Below are positions 1 to 8,959 of a stretch of DNA of 64,000 bases, in pieces. The notes below the pieces were generated by a model that saw nothing but the letters and a program-made list of their open reading frames with translations, was not told the origin of the DNA and made no database searches. Origin of the DNA: Maritimibacter alkaliphilus HTCC2654 (GTDB lineage: Bacteria > Pseudomonadota > Alphaproteobacteria > Rhodobacterales > Rhodobacteraceae); contig NZ_CH902578.1 of NCBI RefSeq assembly GCF_000152805.1, forward strand, positions 509,173 through 573,172, given 5' to 3'. The position numbers and the translations under genes were made by a program. The first letter of the stretch is position 1, and each line of letters opens with the position of its first letter.

Positions 1-2
1 AC

Positions 3-653
3 GGGTTATCGACCGGGCTCAGATCGTATTTCAAATACGTCGTGGTGGGGGACGTCGACGAATTCGTCGTGGTCGATCCGAACGCCGGGCTGGACCTGCT
101 CGGGTTTCTGAAGAAGGCGCCGGGGCGCAAGATCCTGACACCTCTCGGGCTGGAGGTGACGCATCGCACCATGCAGGAGCGCGACCCGGTGACCGGCCCG
201 ATCCTCGGCCCGCGCCGGTTCGTGCGGGTGAATTTCCATTACTCCAAACCCTGCGTGGTGGGGTTTCCCGGCAAGCTGTCGCGCGGTGGGCATTTCGCGG
301 AATACGATCAGCTTTTCACGCCCGAGGCGCTGTATCTCTTTCACATGAAGTTCTGCGACTCGGCCCAGTATTCGGGCGTGATGGACCGACGCAACGCGAC
401 GGTGGCGGCGGCGGGGGTGACCAAGGGCGAGACCGGCATCGGCGGGCATTGGTTCGCGGATGAACGTGGGTCGGACGACGAGGTGTTCGCCCAGTTCAAC
501 ACGCGCCCCATCGTGCGCGGTTTCGACATGTCGCCATACCGGCGCAAGATGCATGACGGGTGGGAGGAGCGTGGGCACGGCATGTGGCAGTTCCCGCGCG
601 GGCTTTACCCCCATATGCATGAGCTGCCCGAGCGGTTCTTCGGGATCGTGTGA
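3..653 (+). CDS. Family 2 glycosyltransferase, C-terminal part (5'-truncated by window edge)
   Basis: The reading frame is open from the first bases of the window, so the N-terminus lies outside it; the visible part is about 216 residues. It contains a V-G-D-V-D-E-F segment near its beginning, the Asp-x-Asp-like nucleotide-sugar/metal motif of GT2-type glycosyltransferases in which a hydrophobic strand precedes DxDEF. The remainder is rich in Phe, His and Tyr, with no membrane segment or signal peptide. By family it would transfer a sugar to a surface glycan or related acceptor; donor and acceptor cannot be read. It ends convergently with the hydrolase on the other strand, with a repeat element between them. 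The family call rests on a short motif and is moderate. Confidence 0.6.
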   Translation, partial: GLSTGLRSYFKYVVVGDVDEFVVVDPNAGLDLLGFLKKAPGRKILTPLGLEVTHRTMQERDPVTGPILGPRRFVRVNFHYSKPCVVGFPGKLSRGGHFAEYDQLFTPEALYLFHMKFCDSAQYSGVMDRRNATVAAAGVTKGETGIGGHWFADERGSDDEVFAQFNTRPIVRGFDMSPYRRKMHDGWEERGHGMWQFPRGLYPHMHELPERFFGIV

Positions 654-740
654 GGTTTCGCGCCAGCAAGCTGGCGCGACCCGTTGGGGGGCTAGCCCCC
701 CAAACCCCCCAAGGTTTCCTGAAACAGAGAAGGGGCAGGG
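654..740. repeat. REP-like intergenic palindromic repeat, copy 1
   Basis: The convergent gap holds a perfect 8-bp hairpin (GCGCCAGC/GCTGGCGC, 660-677), then a G/C hairpin GGGGGGCTAGCCCCCC, then CCCCCCAAGGTTTCCT and GAAACAGAGAAGGGG. The last part recurs at about 10193-10217 with nearly the same sequence, also after a GGGGC-N-AGCCCC hairpin. Both copies lie directly after gene ends. The layout resembles bacterial REP/ERIC-type dispersed elements; it may also act as a terminator for the convergent genes. Confidence 0.7.
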
Positions 741-1607
741 TCAGGCGAAGAAATCGGCGAGTGCCGTCGTCACGGCACCCGGGTGGCTGTCGATCATGAA
801 ATGTCCGCCCGGCAAGGGCGCCGGGGTGATCGTTTCGATCCGATCGGCCCAAGTGTCTGGCACGTCGTAAGCGCGGCCCATTGCGCCGTCCATGCCCCAG
901 CCGATGAGAGTCGGGGCGCGGACCGTCCGGCCAAGGTCGGCCTCGTCCTGCGCGAGGTCGATGTCGATGGCGGCGCGGTAGTCGTGGCACATCGCGCGGA
1001 TGCAGGCGGGGTCGCGCCAGCTTTTCCGGTAAGCGGCCAGTTGATCCGGCGCGAAATCGCTGAGGTTCGCCGCGCCCCAGCCCAGCAGGCAGCTTTCGAA
1101 ATAGGCGTCGGGATCGTGGCCGATCATCGTTTCGGGGAAGGGGGCGGGCTGCGACAGGAAGAACCAGTGGTAATAGGCGCGCGCGACCGGATGCGTGAGA
1201 CCGTTGAGGATCAGCTCGGTCGGCACGACGTCGATGAGGGCGAGGCGTGCGATGCGGTCGGGCGCGTCCAGCGTCATCCGATAGGCCGTGCGCGCGCCCC
1301 GGTCGTGGCCTGCGACCGCGAAACGCTTAAAACCGAGGTCGGACATCAGCGCCAGCATGTCGCCGCCCATGTGGCGGAAGGAATAAAGCGCGGGATCGTC
1401 GGGCTTGGACGAGGCGCCGTAGCCGCGCAGGTCGGCTGCGATCACCGTGTGGTTGGCGGCCAGCGCCGGTGCCACGCGCCACCACAGCGCACGCGTCTGC
1501 GGAAAGCCGTGCAGGAGGAGGAGCGGCGGGCCGCTCCCCCCGATGTCGTAGGCGATCTCGATCCCGTCGTGGTCGAAGGTCCGGGTCGAAAAGCCCTGCG
1601 GTGTCAC
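741..1607 (-). CDS. Alpha/beta hydrolase of the haloacetate (fluoroacetate) dehalogenase / epoxide hydrolase type
   Basis: A 288-residue cytosolic alpha/beta hydrolase. The oxyanion strand is L-L-H-G-F-P-Q (32-37). The nucleophile elbow is G-H-D-R-G-A-R, giving Asp102 as nucleophile rather than Ser, with Arg103 and Arg106 following. His147-Trp148 lie in Y-Y-H-W-F-F, Tyr210 in the cap and the catalytic His269 in G-G-H-F. This set (Asp, two Arg, His-Trp, Tyr, His) is what fluoroacetate dehalogenases use to bind carboxylate and halide, whereas generic epoxide hydrolases carry two cap tyrosines. I therefore favour hydrolytic dehalogenation of a 2-haloacid; many relatives remain uncharacterised. 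The start overlaps the stop of the upstream M20 peptidase by 4 bp, so the two are translationally coupled. Confidence 0.8.
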   Translation of the reverse strand: MTPQGFSTRTFDHDGIEIAYDIGGSGPPLLLLHGFPQTRALWWRVAPALAANHTVIAADLRGYGASSKPDDPALYSFRHMGGDMLALMSDLGFKRFAVAGHDRGARTAYRMTLDAPDRIARLALIDVVPTELILNGLTHPVARAYYHWFFLSQPAPFPETMIGHDPDAYFESCLLGWGAANLSDFAPDQLAAYRKSWRDPACIRAMCHDYRAAIDIDLAQDEADLGRTVRAPTLIGWGMDGAMGRAYDVPDTWADRIETITPAPLPGGHFMIDSHPGAVTTALADFFA

Positions 1608-2995
1608 GACCGCTCCGCCAGCGCCGCGAGGATGCGCGCCCAGCTGCGGATCCCCTTGTGGAAGCTCTGGACGTCGTATTTCTCGTTCGGGGAGTGGATC
1701 GCGTCATCCTCTTTCGCGAAGCCGATCAGCATGGCGTCCATGCCGAGCACCTCCTTGAAATGCCCCGCGACGGGGATGGAGCCGCCCGCGCCCACGAAAG
1801 CCGCTTCGACTCCCCATTCGTCCGACAGCGCCCCGCGCGCGATCTCGAACGCCGGGTTGTCGGTGGACATGACCGAGGCGGGCGCGCCGTGGCCGTTGGA
1901 AAACACGCATTCGACGTCATCGGGCAGGCGGGCGTTCACGAAATCGACGAAGGCCGCGTGGATCTTGTCCGGGTCCTGTTGCCCGACGAGGCGGAAGCTG
2001 ATCTTGGCATGGGCTTCGGCGGGCAAGACCGTCTTGAACCCGTCGCCGGTGTAGCCGCCCCAGATCCCGTTCACTTCGCAGGTCGGGCGCGACCAGACCT
2101 TTTCGAGCGGTGTGCGGTCCTGTTCGCCCGCAGGCACCGAAAGGCCCACGTCTTCGAGCATCCGGGCGTGGTCGAAGTTCAGACCCTGCCACTGGGCGCG
2201 CAATTCGTCGGAAAGCTCCGGCACGTCGTCGTAGAAGCCGGGCAGGGTGACGGTGCCGGTGTCGTCGCGCAGGCCCGCGACGATCCGGGTCAGGAGGTGA
2301 ATGGGGTTCTGGGCAAGGCCGCCGTAGAACCCCGAGTGGAGGTCGCGGTTGGCGGCCTTCAGCGTGATCTCCTCGGCCAGAAGCCCGCGAAGCTGCGTGA
2401 CGATGGCGGGGACGCGCCCGTCGTAAAGCCCGGTGTCGCAGATCATCGCGATATCGGCGGTCAGTTCCCCGGCGTGCTCTTTCAGGAACGGAACGAGGGA
2501 CGGGGAGCCGGATTCCTCTTCGCCTTCGAGAAAGATCGTGATCCGGCAGGGCAGGGCGCCGTTCACCGCCTCCCACGCGCGCATGGCCTCGATGAAGGTC
2601 ATGAGCTGGCCCTTGTCGTCGGACGAGCCGCGCGCGCGGATGACCTTGCCCTTCGGCGTGTCTTCGATGACGGGGTCGAACGGCGGGGTGTTCCAAAGCT
2701 CCAGCGGGTCGACCGGCTGCACGTCGTAATGACCGTAGAACAACAGGTGCGGCAGGCCGTCGACCGGATCGGGGCCGCCATGGGCCACCACCATCGGATG
2801 ACCGGGTGTGTCGCGCACCTGCGCGTCGAAGCCGATGGTGGCCAGATCGTTCACGATGGTTTCGGCAGCGGTGCGGCAATCGCCCTTGTAGGCGGGGTCG
2901 GTCGAGATCGACGGGATCTTGAGCAGCGAGATCAGGCGGTCGAGTGCGAGGTCGATCTCGCCGTCGATCTTGTGCAGGACGGTATCGAGGGACAT
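1604..2995 (-). CDS. M20 family metallopeptidase (dipeptidase, CNDP-like)
   Basis: A cytosolic zinc dipeptidase of 463 residues. The start at 2995 is chosen because AGAAGGAG precedes this ATG by a normal gap; the frame is open further upstream without a better signal. Metal ligands of the family are visible: His89 and Asp91 in Y-G-H-Y-D-V-Q-P, the bridging Asp126 in G-S-S-D-D-K-G, the general base and ligand Glu160/Glu161 in E-G-E-E-E-S-G-S, Asp187 in C-D-T-G, and a C-terminal His in A-I-H-S-P-N-E-K. The N-R-D-L-H-S-G-F-Y-G-G segment belongs to the dimerisation lid. Motifs match the carnosinase-2/cytosolic non-specific dipeptidase branch. It is the first gene of a two-gene unit with the downstream hydrolase and is divergent from the small exported protein at 3121. 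Confidence 0.9.
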   Translation of the reverse strand: MSLDTVLHKIDGEIDLALDRLISLLKIPSISTDPAYKGDCRTAAETIVNDLATIGFDAQVRDTPGHPMVVAHGGPDPVDGLPHLLFYGHYDVQPVDPLELWNTPPFDPVIEDTPKGKVIRARGSSDDKGQLMTFIEAMRAWEAVNGALPCRITIFLEGEEESGSPSLVPFLKEHAGELTADIAMICDTGLYDGRVPAIVTQLRGLLAEEITLKAANRDLHSGFYGGLAQNPIHLLTRIVAGLRDDTGTVTLPGFYDDVPELSDELRAQWQGLNFDHARMLEDVGLSVPAGEQDRTPLEKVWSRPTCEVNGIWGGYTGDGFKTVLPAEAHAKISFRLVGQQDPDKIHAAFVDFVNARLPDDVECVFSNGHGAPASVMSTDNPAFEIARGALSDEWGVEAAFVGAGGSIPVAGHFKEVLGMDAMLIGFAKEDDAIHSPNEKYDVQSFHKGIRSWARILAALAERS

Positions 2996-3120
2996 GGGAA
3001 CTCCTTCTGTCATCGGCGTGGACCGTAGCATTGTCGTGAGCGACGTCCAGCCACACTGGTCAGCCCCGGGGTCAGGGACTATGGTCCCGCCGAACGAGTA
3101 GTCTGAAAAGGATTCCACAA

Positions 3121-3723
3121 ATGCGCCAAGCGATTGCAGGCATCGCTGTAGCCCTCATGGCCGCCGGCACGGCACAGGCCGAGCCGATGACGGGCGATGC
3201 CGCGAAGAAACAGCTGTTCTCGCCGTCGAAGATGATCATGCACATCGCGGATCTGAGCCAGTTCGGCGCGGGCATGAAACAGGCGGTCAACCTGACGCTC
3301 GACCAGATGAAGGCGCCGAGCCAGATGGCCAAGTTCCTCGAGGCGGGCTATGGCTATTATGGCGCGGTGGCGTTTCCGGTGTCCGGCGACGGGCAGGTGC
3401 CGCCGACGATCATCGCGCAACTGAACACGCCGGATGCGGCGGGCGCGGCGGCTGTCGCGGCCTGTCAGCAGGCGAACGGCGGGCAATGCGCGGTGGCTGC
3501 GCTGCTTCTGCCGCGCGGGTACAAGGCCCGTGATCTGACGCTCAGTCAGGCCGCGACCAAGCGCGTCGTGGACGGGTGGGACGACGGCGGGATGCCGAAA
3601 TTCCTGGCCTATTCGCCCACGACCCATGCCTGGGGCATTGCCAAGGGACCGACGGCGAGCGCGCGCACCGCGATCGAAAGCTGCAAGGAGTCGGACTGCG
3701 TGGTTGCCATCGCAGACCAATAA
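3121..3723 (+). CDS. Exported protein of unknown function upstream of hemA
   Basis: A 200-residue protein with a clear Sec signal peptide: a short basic start, a hydrophobic core and a probable cleavage after A-Q-A at residue 20. The mature part is soluble with four Cys residues that could form disulfides (two in the A-A-C-Q-Q-A-N-G-G-Q-C stretch, two near the C-terminus in S-C-K-E-S-D-C). No catalytic motif is recognised, and it has no feature of an aminolevulinate synthase despite sitting just before hemA. The start is supported by AAAAGG upstream. It may be a periplasmic helper or stress protein; function unknown. Confidence 0.75.
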   Translation: MRQAIAGIAVALMAAGTAQAEPMTGDAAKKQLFSPSKMIMHIADLSQFGAGMKQAVNLTLDQMKAPSQMAKFLEAGYGYYGAVAFPVSGDGQVPPTIIAQLNTPDAAGAAAVAACQQANGGQCAVAALLLPRGYKARDLTLSQAATKRVVDGWDDGGMPKFLAYSPTTHAWGIAKGPTASARTAIESCKESDCVVAIADQ

Positions 3724-3744
3724 ATGTGAAAAACCCGCTCAGGT

Positions 3745-3758
3745 TTGATCCACGTCAA
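3745..3758 (+). promoter_or_regulatory. FnrL (FNR/CRP-type) box upstream of hemA
   Basis: TTGAT-CCAC-GTCAA matches the FNR/FnrL consensus TTGAT-N4-ATCAA at 9 of 10 half-site positions. Its centre (3751.5) lies about 40 bp before the start point predicted from a TATCAG -10-like hexamer at 3780-3785, which is a class II activator position. hemA is a known FnrL target in Rhodobacter sphaeroides. Confidence 0.8.
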
Positions 3759-3868
3759 CGCGCGGGCTGCGACAGAGTGTATCAGGTTTTTTGCATATGT
3801 TTACTGGATGTGCATAGGTATTGTGCAGAACGTGAACAGGAGAATCGGGACGCCCGGGAGGGAAGCGC

Positions 3869-5092
3869 GTGAATTACGAGACCAAACTGGATGCGGCACT
3901 GACACGGCTGCATGACGAAGGGCGCTACCGCGTCTTCATCGACATCGAGCGTGAGATGGGGAATTTCCCGCACGCGACATGGCGCAAGGAAGACGGCACG
4001 GAACGCCCCGTCACGATCTGGTGCGGGAACGACTATCTCGGCATGGGCCAGCACCCGGTCGTGCTTGAGGCGATGCACGAGGCCATCGACGCCACCGGCG
4101 CGGGGTCGGGCGGCACGCGCAACATCTCCGGCACGACCGTCTATCACAAGCGTTTGGAAGCCGAACTGGCCGATCTGCACCGCAAGGAAGCGGCGCTTCT
4201 GTTCACCTCGGCCTACATCGCCAACGACGCGACCCTGTCGACGCTGCCCAAGCTGTTCCCCGGTCTCATCATCTATTCCGACGCGCTGAACCACGCTTCG
4301 ATGATCGAAGGCGTGCGGCGCAACGGCGGGGCCAAGCGCATCTTCCGCCATAACGATGTCGAGCATCTGCGCGAACTCCTCGCCGCCGACGATCCGGCGG
4401 CCCCCAAGCTGATCGCGTTCGAGTCGGTCTATTCGATGGACGGTGACTTCGGCCCGATCGAAGCGATCTGCGATCTCGCCGACGAATTCAACGCGCTGAC
4501 CTATATCGACGAGGTTCATGCGGTCGGCATGTATGGCCCGCGCGGCGCAGGTGTGGCCGAGCGTGACGGACTGATGGGCCGGATCGACATCATCAACGCC
4601 ACGCTGGCCAAGGCTTACGGCGTGATGGGCGGCTATATCGCGGCATCGGCGAAAATGGTCGATGCCATAAGGTCTTACGCGCCGGGCTTCATCTTCACCA
4701 CGTCGCTGGCCCCGGCGCTCGCCGCGGGTGCGGCGGCCTCGGTCCGTCACCTCAAGACCGATCAGACCCTGCGCGACCAGCACCAGACGCAGGCCAAGAT
4801 CCTCAAGACCCGGCTTAAGGGGCTGGGTCTGCCGATCATCGACCACGGCTCGCACATCGTGCCCGTCATCGTCGGCGACCCGGTTCATACAAAGCAACTG
4901 TCGGACATGCTGCTCGACGGCTATGGCATCTACGTGCAGCCGATCAACTTCCCGACCGTGCCGCGCGGGACCGAGCGTCTGCGCTTCACGCCGTCGCCCG
5001 TTCACGGCCCGAAAGAGATGGACGCGCTGGTCAAGGCGATGGACGAACTCTGGTCGCACTGTGCGCTGAATCGCGCCGAGCTTTCCGCTTAA
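3869..5092 (+). CDS. hemA: 5-aminolevulinate synthase
   Basis: A pyridoxal-phosphate enzyme of 407 residues that condenses glycine with succinyl-CoA to 5-aminolevulinate, the first step of heme and bacteriochlorophyll synthesis by the C4 pathway. The PLP lysine is Lys248 in T-L-A-K-A-Y-G, the same number as in the Rhodobacter capsulatus enzyme; Asp214 and His217 lie in Y-I-D-E-V-H-A. The [11 protein letters not shown] substrate loop is intact and length is typical. The start is GTG at 3869 behind GGGAGGGAAG. A FnrL box lies 110 bp upstream, so expression should rise at low oxygen. No other tetrapyrrole or photosynthesis gene is visible in the window. Confidence 0.97.
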   Translation: MNYETKLDAALTRLHDEGRYRVFIDIEREMGNFPHATWRKEDGTERPVTIWCGNDYLGMGQHPVVLEAMHEAIDATGAGSGGTRNISGTTVYHKRLEAELADLHRKEAALLFTSAYIANDATLSTLPKLFPGLIIYSDALNHASMIEGVRRNGGAKRIFRHNDVEHLRELLAADDPAAPKLIAFESVYSMDGDFGPIEAICDLADEFNALTYIDEVHAVGMYGPRGAGVAERDGLMGRIDIINATLAKAYGVMGGYIAASAKMVDAIRSYAPGFIFTTSLAPALAAGAAASVRHLKTDQTLRDQHQTQAKILKTRLKGLGLPIIDHGSHIVPVIVGDPVHTKQLSDMLLDGYGIYVQPINFPTVPRGTERLRFTPSPVHGPKEMDALVKAMDELWSHCALNRAELSA

Positions 5093-5221
5093 CCACTTAA
5101 TCTCGTGCAAGAATCGTTGCAGGCTGCTAAATATCGGTTAAGGAACCCATAGCGGTTCGGAATCGTTACGGGACTAACGAAACCGCCGAAGGTACGGCCA
5201 CGAGTAATAGGGGCAGGCTGC

Positions 5222-6448
5222 ATGATCAGGCGTTGGATCACGCCTCAGGTCACGAAAGAAGAGCAACCGACTGGTTTTGACTCTTTCGAGTTGCGCTTGG
5301 GTGACATCATGCGCGGGGAACGCGCCACCCTGAGCAAATCCCTGCTCGACGTTCAGCGTGAACTCAAGATCAAGGCGACCTACATCGCGGCGATCGAGAA
5401 TTGCGACATCACCACCTTCGAAACCCCCAGCTTCATCGCCGGATACGTGCGATCCTACGCCCGGTATCTGGGTATGGATCCGGACTGGGCGTTCAAGGCG
5501 TTCTGCGCCGAAAGCGGGTTCGAACCCGCGCATGGGCTGTCGCCTTCGGCCTCGGTCGTCGCCAAGCCGGAAAAGGTGCGCGAGACTGCACCCGATCCGC
5601 TGGCCAATCCGAATGCGAGCTATGTGCCGCGCCCCTCGTCGATCTTCGAGGGGATCGAGCCGGGCGCCGTGGGATCGGTCGCGGTGCTGGTCGGCATCGT
5701 CGGTATCCTCGGCTTCGGCGGCTGGTCGCTTCTTCAGGAAATTCAAAAGGTGGATTTCGCGCCCGTCGAACAAAGCGTCGGCGTGCTCGAAGACCTGCCG
5801 GAACTCGATGCGCCCATCGGCCCGACCGATGGCGATGCGCCGCGCGACGTGGCCGGGCTGAACTCGCCCCCGTCGGTCGAGGCGATGGACCGCATGTATC
5901 GGCCCGAGGCGCTTGACGTTCCCGTGCTGATCGCGCGGGACGGCCCGATCTCGACTCTCGATCCGCGCGAAGTGGGCACGATGCCCGACCGCAGCGGCGA
6001 CGACCGGATCGCGCGCACCGCGCCGCGCCCCGGACAGGCGATCGACGAGGCCGTGAACGAAGCGGTTGCGGATGCGGGCGCCGCGTCCTCCGGCGCCGTG
6101 ACGGTATTCGGCCCCGACGCGCCGGAAGTCGCCATTTTCGCGGTGCGCCCAAGCTGGGTGCGCGTGCAATCGGCTGACGGCACCACGCTTTTCGAAAAGA
6201 TCCTCGACGCGGGCGAACGGTATGTGTTGCCGAAGTCCGAACAACCGCCGGTCCTGCGCACCGGCAACGCGGGCTCGGTCTATTTCGCCGTGAACGGCGA
6301 GGCCTATGGCCCTGCGGGCGAGGGGGCGAGCGTCGTGTCGAACGTGGCCCTCGCGCCGACGGCGATCCACGAAAGCTTCGCGGTCGCCGATGTGCAGGCC
6401 GATCAGGATCTGGCGAATTTCATCGCCGTCGCGGACGCCAGCCAGTAA
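5222..6448 (+). CDS. RodZ-like helix-turn-helix membrane protein (DUF4115)
   Basis: A 408-residue single-pass protein. Residues about 23-100 form a RodZ-type helix-turn-helix domain (L-G-D-I-M-R-G-E-R ... T-Y-I-A-A-I-E-N ... [10 protein letters not shown]), residues 148-171 a membrane segment, followed by a low-complexity acidic linker and a C-terminal DUF4115 beta domain (about 295-385). In rod-shaped bacteria RodZ links MreB to the cell-wall elongation machinery; in alphaproteobacteria the family is less studied. It is followed at once by ispG, the same rodZ-ispG order as in E. coli, which strengthens the assignment. The start is ATG 5222 behind GGGGCAGG. Confidence 0.85.
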   Translation: MIRRWITPQVTKEEQPTGFDSFELRLGDIMRGERATLSKSLLDVQRELKIKATYIAAIENCDITTFETPSFIAGYVRSYARYLGMDPDWAFKAFCAESGFEPAHGLSPSASVVAKPEKVRETAPDPLANPNASYVPRPSSIFEGIEPGAVGSVAVLVGIVGILGFGGWSLLQEIQKVDFAPVEQSVGVLEDLPELDAPIGPTDGDAPRDVAGLNSPPSVEAMDRMYRPEALDVPVLIARDGPISTLDPREVGTMPDRSGDDRIARTAPRPGQAIDEAVNEAVADAGAASSGAVTVFGPDAPEVAIFAVRPSWVRVQSADGTTLFEKILDAGERYVLPKSEQPPVLRTGNAGSVYFAVNGEAYGPAGEGASVVSNVALAPTAIHESFAVADVQADQDLANFIAVADASQ

Positions 6449-6527
6449 GTCCCTCTCACAGTCTAGTGCCTTGCCGCGCTGCCGCACACGCGGTATCGGT
6501 CGGGCGTTCCAACGTTTGCGAGGCCGC

Positions 6528-7661
6528 ATGTCGCACAATCCGATCCGCCCCTGGCGTTCGATCGAGCGCCGCAAATCCCGTCAGATCATGGTCGGCAACG
6601 TCCCCGTCGGGGGCGACGCGCCGATCTCGGTCCAGACCATGACGAACACGGTCACGACCGACGTGGCCGCGACCATCGCGCAGGTGCAGGCCGCCGCCGA
6701 AGCGGGTGCCGACATCGTGCGCGTCTCGGTCCCCGATCAGGCGTCGTCCAAGGCGCTGAAAGAGATCGTGGCGGAAAGCCCGGTCCCGATCGTGGCCGAC
6801 ATCCATTTCCACTACAAACGCGGCATCGAAGCGGCCGAGGCAGGCGCGGCCTGCCTGCGCATCAACCCCGGCAACATCGGGTCCGAGGACCGCGTGCGCG
6901 AGGTCATCGCGGCCGCCCGCGATCACGGCTGTTCCATGCGCATCGGCGTGAATGCCGGGTCGCTGGAGCGTCACTTGCTGGAAAAATACGGCGAGCCGTG
7001 CCCCGAAGCGATGGTGGAAAGCGGGCTGGAGCATATCCGCATCCTTGAAGACAACGATTTCTTCGACTTCAAGATCAGCGTCAAAGCCTCGGACGTATTC
7101 CTGTCGGCCGCCGCCTATCACGCGCTGGCCGAAGTCACCGATGCGCCGCTTCACCTTGGGATCACCGAGGCGGGCGGGCTGACCTCCGGCACGATCAAGT
7201 CGTCCATCGGTCTGGGCAACCTGCTGTGGGCCGGGATCGGGGATACGATCCGCGTTTCGCTTTCCGCCGATCCGGTGGAAGAGGTGAAGGTGGGTTATGA
7301 AATCCTCAAGTCCCTCGGCCTGCGCCATCGCGGCGTCAACATCATCTCGTGCCCGTCCTGCGCGCGTCAGGGGTTCGACGTCATCAAGACCGTCGAGGCG
7401 CTGGAAAAACGGCTGGAGCACGTCAAGACGCCCATGAGCCTGTCGATCATCGGCTGCGTGGTGAACGGGCCGGGCGAGGCGCTGATGACCGACGTCGGCT
7501 TCACCGGCGGCGGGGCCGGGCACGGCATGGTCTATATGGCCGGCAAGCAGGACCACAAGATCGGCAACGAGGGTATGATCGATCACATCGTCGAACTGGT
7601 CGAAAAGAAAGCCGAAGAGATCGAGGCGGAGAATGCCGCCGCGGAAGAAGCGGCGCAGTGA
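6528..7661 (+). CDS. ispG: 4-hydroxy-3-methylbut-2-en-1-yl diphosphate synthase
   Basis: IspG (GcpE) is the [4Fe-4S] enzyme that reductively opens 2-C-methyl-D-erythritol 2,4-cyclodiphosphate in the non-mevalonate isoprenoid pathway. From ATG 6528 it has 377 residues. The cluster ligands are Cys275 and Cys278 (S-C-P-S-C-A-R), Cys310 ([11 protein letters not shown]) and Glu317, in the classic order. The N-terminal TIM-barrel part begins with [11 protein letters not shown] and [10 protein letters not shown]. The frame is open well upstream, but this start fits the family's N-terminus. Its stop overlaps the start of the VOC gene by 4 bp (GTGA). Confidence 0.96.
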   Translation: MSHNPIRPWRSIERRKSRQIMVGNVPVGGDAPISVQTMTNTVTTDVAATIAQVQAAAEAGADIVRVSVPDQASSKALKEIVAESPVPIVADIHFHYKRGIEAAEAGAACLRINPGNIGSEDRVREVIAAARDHGCSMRIGVNAGSLERHLLEKYGEPCPEAMVESGLEHIRILEDNDFFDFKISVKASDVFLSAAAYHALAEVTDAPLHLGITEAGGLTSGTIKSSIGLGNLLWAGIGDTIRVSLSADPVEEVKVGYEILKSLGLRHRGVNIISCPSCARQGFDVIKTVEALEKRLEHVKTPMSLSIIGCVVNGPGEALMTDVGFTGGGAGHGMVYMAGKQDHKIGNEGMIDHIVELVEKKAEEIEAENAAAEEAAQ

Positions 7662-8059
7662 CCCGTAGCCTCGCCCATGTCTCGCTCGTCGTGCGGGACT
7701 ATGACGTGGCGATCGAATTCTACGTCGGCACGCTCGGTTTCGAACTGGTCGAGGACAGCTATCAACCGGAACAGGACAAGCGTTGGGTCGTGGTGCGACC
7801 CGGCCCCGACGGCACGTCGATTCTGCTGGCGCGCGCGTCGAACGACCGGCAGGCGGCGTTCATCGGCGATCAGGCCGGAGGTCGCGTGTTCCTGTTCCTG
7901 CGCACCGATGATTTCTGGCGCGATTACAACGCGCTGACGGCCAAAGGTGTGACGTTTGTCCGCCCGCCGAAAGAGGCCGATTATGGCACTGTCGCGGTGT
8001 TTCAGGACCTGTACGGCACGCTCTGGGATCTTGTCGAATTCACCGACGGGCGCCCCTGA
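7658..8059 (+). CDS. VOC (glyoxalase/bleomycin-resistance fold) protein
   Basis: A 133-residue single-module vicinal oxygen chelate protein. It begins [19 protein letters not shown], with the usual metal-ligand His near the N-terminus, and ends [12 protein letters not shown], with the usual terminal Glu. Two beta-alpha-beta-beta-beta repeats are apparent. The GTG start overlaps the ispG stop, so it is translationally coupled to isoprenoid synthesis, although no functional link is known. The substrate cannot be predicted; family members include dioxygenases, lyases and resistance proteins. Confidence 0.85.
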   Translation: MTRSLAHVSLVVRDYDVAIEFYVGTLGFELVEDSYQPEQDKRWVVVRPGPDGTSILLARASNDRQAAFIGDQAGGRVFLFLRTDDFWRDYNALTAKGVTFVRPPKEADYGTVAVFQDLYGTLWDLVEFTDGRP

Positions 8060-8071
8060 GCGCAGCCCGCC

Positions 8072-8824
8072 TCAGCTATCCTCGCGTTCGGCCGCGACCA
8101 TTTCCTGCATCGCTTCGAGCGGCACGTAGCCCCGGATCATCTGGCCGCCCAGAACGAAGGTGGGCGTGCCGGAGATTTCGAGACGTTGCGCGAGCAGGTG
8201 GTTTTCCTCGATCTGCCGGTTCACCTCCGGGTCTTCCATCTTCGCCAGAATTTCCTGGCTGTCGTAGCCCATGTCATCGGCCATCCGTGCAAGCACCTCT
8301 TCGGTCGCGTTGGCACGCAGGGTCATCAAGGCGTCATGCATCTCGCCGTAAGCTTCGTCGCCATGGGCAAGCTTGGTGGCGATGGCAAAGCGGGCCGAGG
8401 TGACGCTTTCCTGCCCGAGGATCGGGAATTCCTTGTAGATCAGGCGGATGTTGCCGTCGCTTTCGAGCAGCGCGTTGATTTCGGGGAAGGCCTTGCGGCA
8501 ATAGCCGCAGCGGTAATCGACGAATTCGACAAGCGTCACATCGCCATCCGGGTTCCCTGCGACATGGCTGTATCCATCGTTGTAGATGCTCTCTTCATTC
8601 GCCGCGATCATGGCCACGTCGTTGGCCTCGGCCTGTTCCGCCTGCCGCTGTTCGAGAACCGCGATCGCTTCCATCAGAACTTCGGGGTTCTCGAGCAGAT
8701 ACCCGCGCACCTCGTCACGGAACATCGCACGCTCGTCCTCGGTCATTGCGCCGATGTCGAACGACAGGGCCGGGGTCGAGGCGAGGCCCAGAGCGAGGGC
8801 GGCGGCGGAAACGATGCGGGTCAT
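8072..8824 (-). CDS. DsbA-family periplasmic thiol oxidoreductase
   Basis: A 250-residue exported thioredoxin-fold protein. The start is the ATG at 8824 behind GGAG with 5-base spacing; a GTG two codons earlier is less likely. The signal peptide ends near A-L-S-F (about residue 20). An N-terminal helical extension (23-80), resembling the oligomerisation stalk of ScsC/BdbD-like proteins, precedes the thioredoxin domain, whose redox motif is C106-G-Y-C109; the cis-Pro loop is S-G-T-P-T-F. It would oxidise or isomerise disulfides in the periplasm. It is convergent with the VOC gene and divergent from the aminotransferase. Confidence 0.92.
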   Translation of the reverse strand: MTRIVSAAALALGLASTPALSFDIGAMTEDERAMFRDEVRGYLLENPEVLMEAIAVLEQRQAEQAEANDVAMIAANEESIYNDGYSHVAGNPDGDVTLVEFVDYRCGYCRKAFPEINALLESDGNIRLIYKEFPILGQESVTSARFAIATKLAHGDEAYGEMHDALMTLRANATEEVLARMADDMGYDSQEILAKMEDPEVNRQIEENHLLAQRLEISGTPTFVLGGQMIRGYVPLEAMQEMVAAEREDS

Positions 8825-8959
8825 GGTCACTCCAAAATCAGGTTGGCCAGACGCTACGGGGGTGGCGGTCGGGGTTCAATCCCCAAGCGCACCGGGTCCG
8901 TAAGGTTGACCTTTTACCGCCGACGCGGGATGTCACAGGCACTAACCGTCGAGGACAGG

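Noticed and set aside
8831-8959. An N-terminal extension of the aminotransferase frame back to 8186.
   Set aside because: The upstream part is antisense to dsbA; ATG 8960 has a proper GAGG site and gives the family length.
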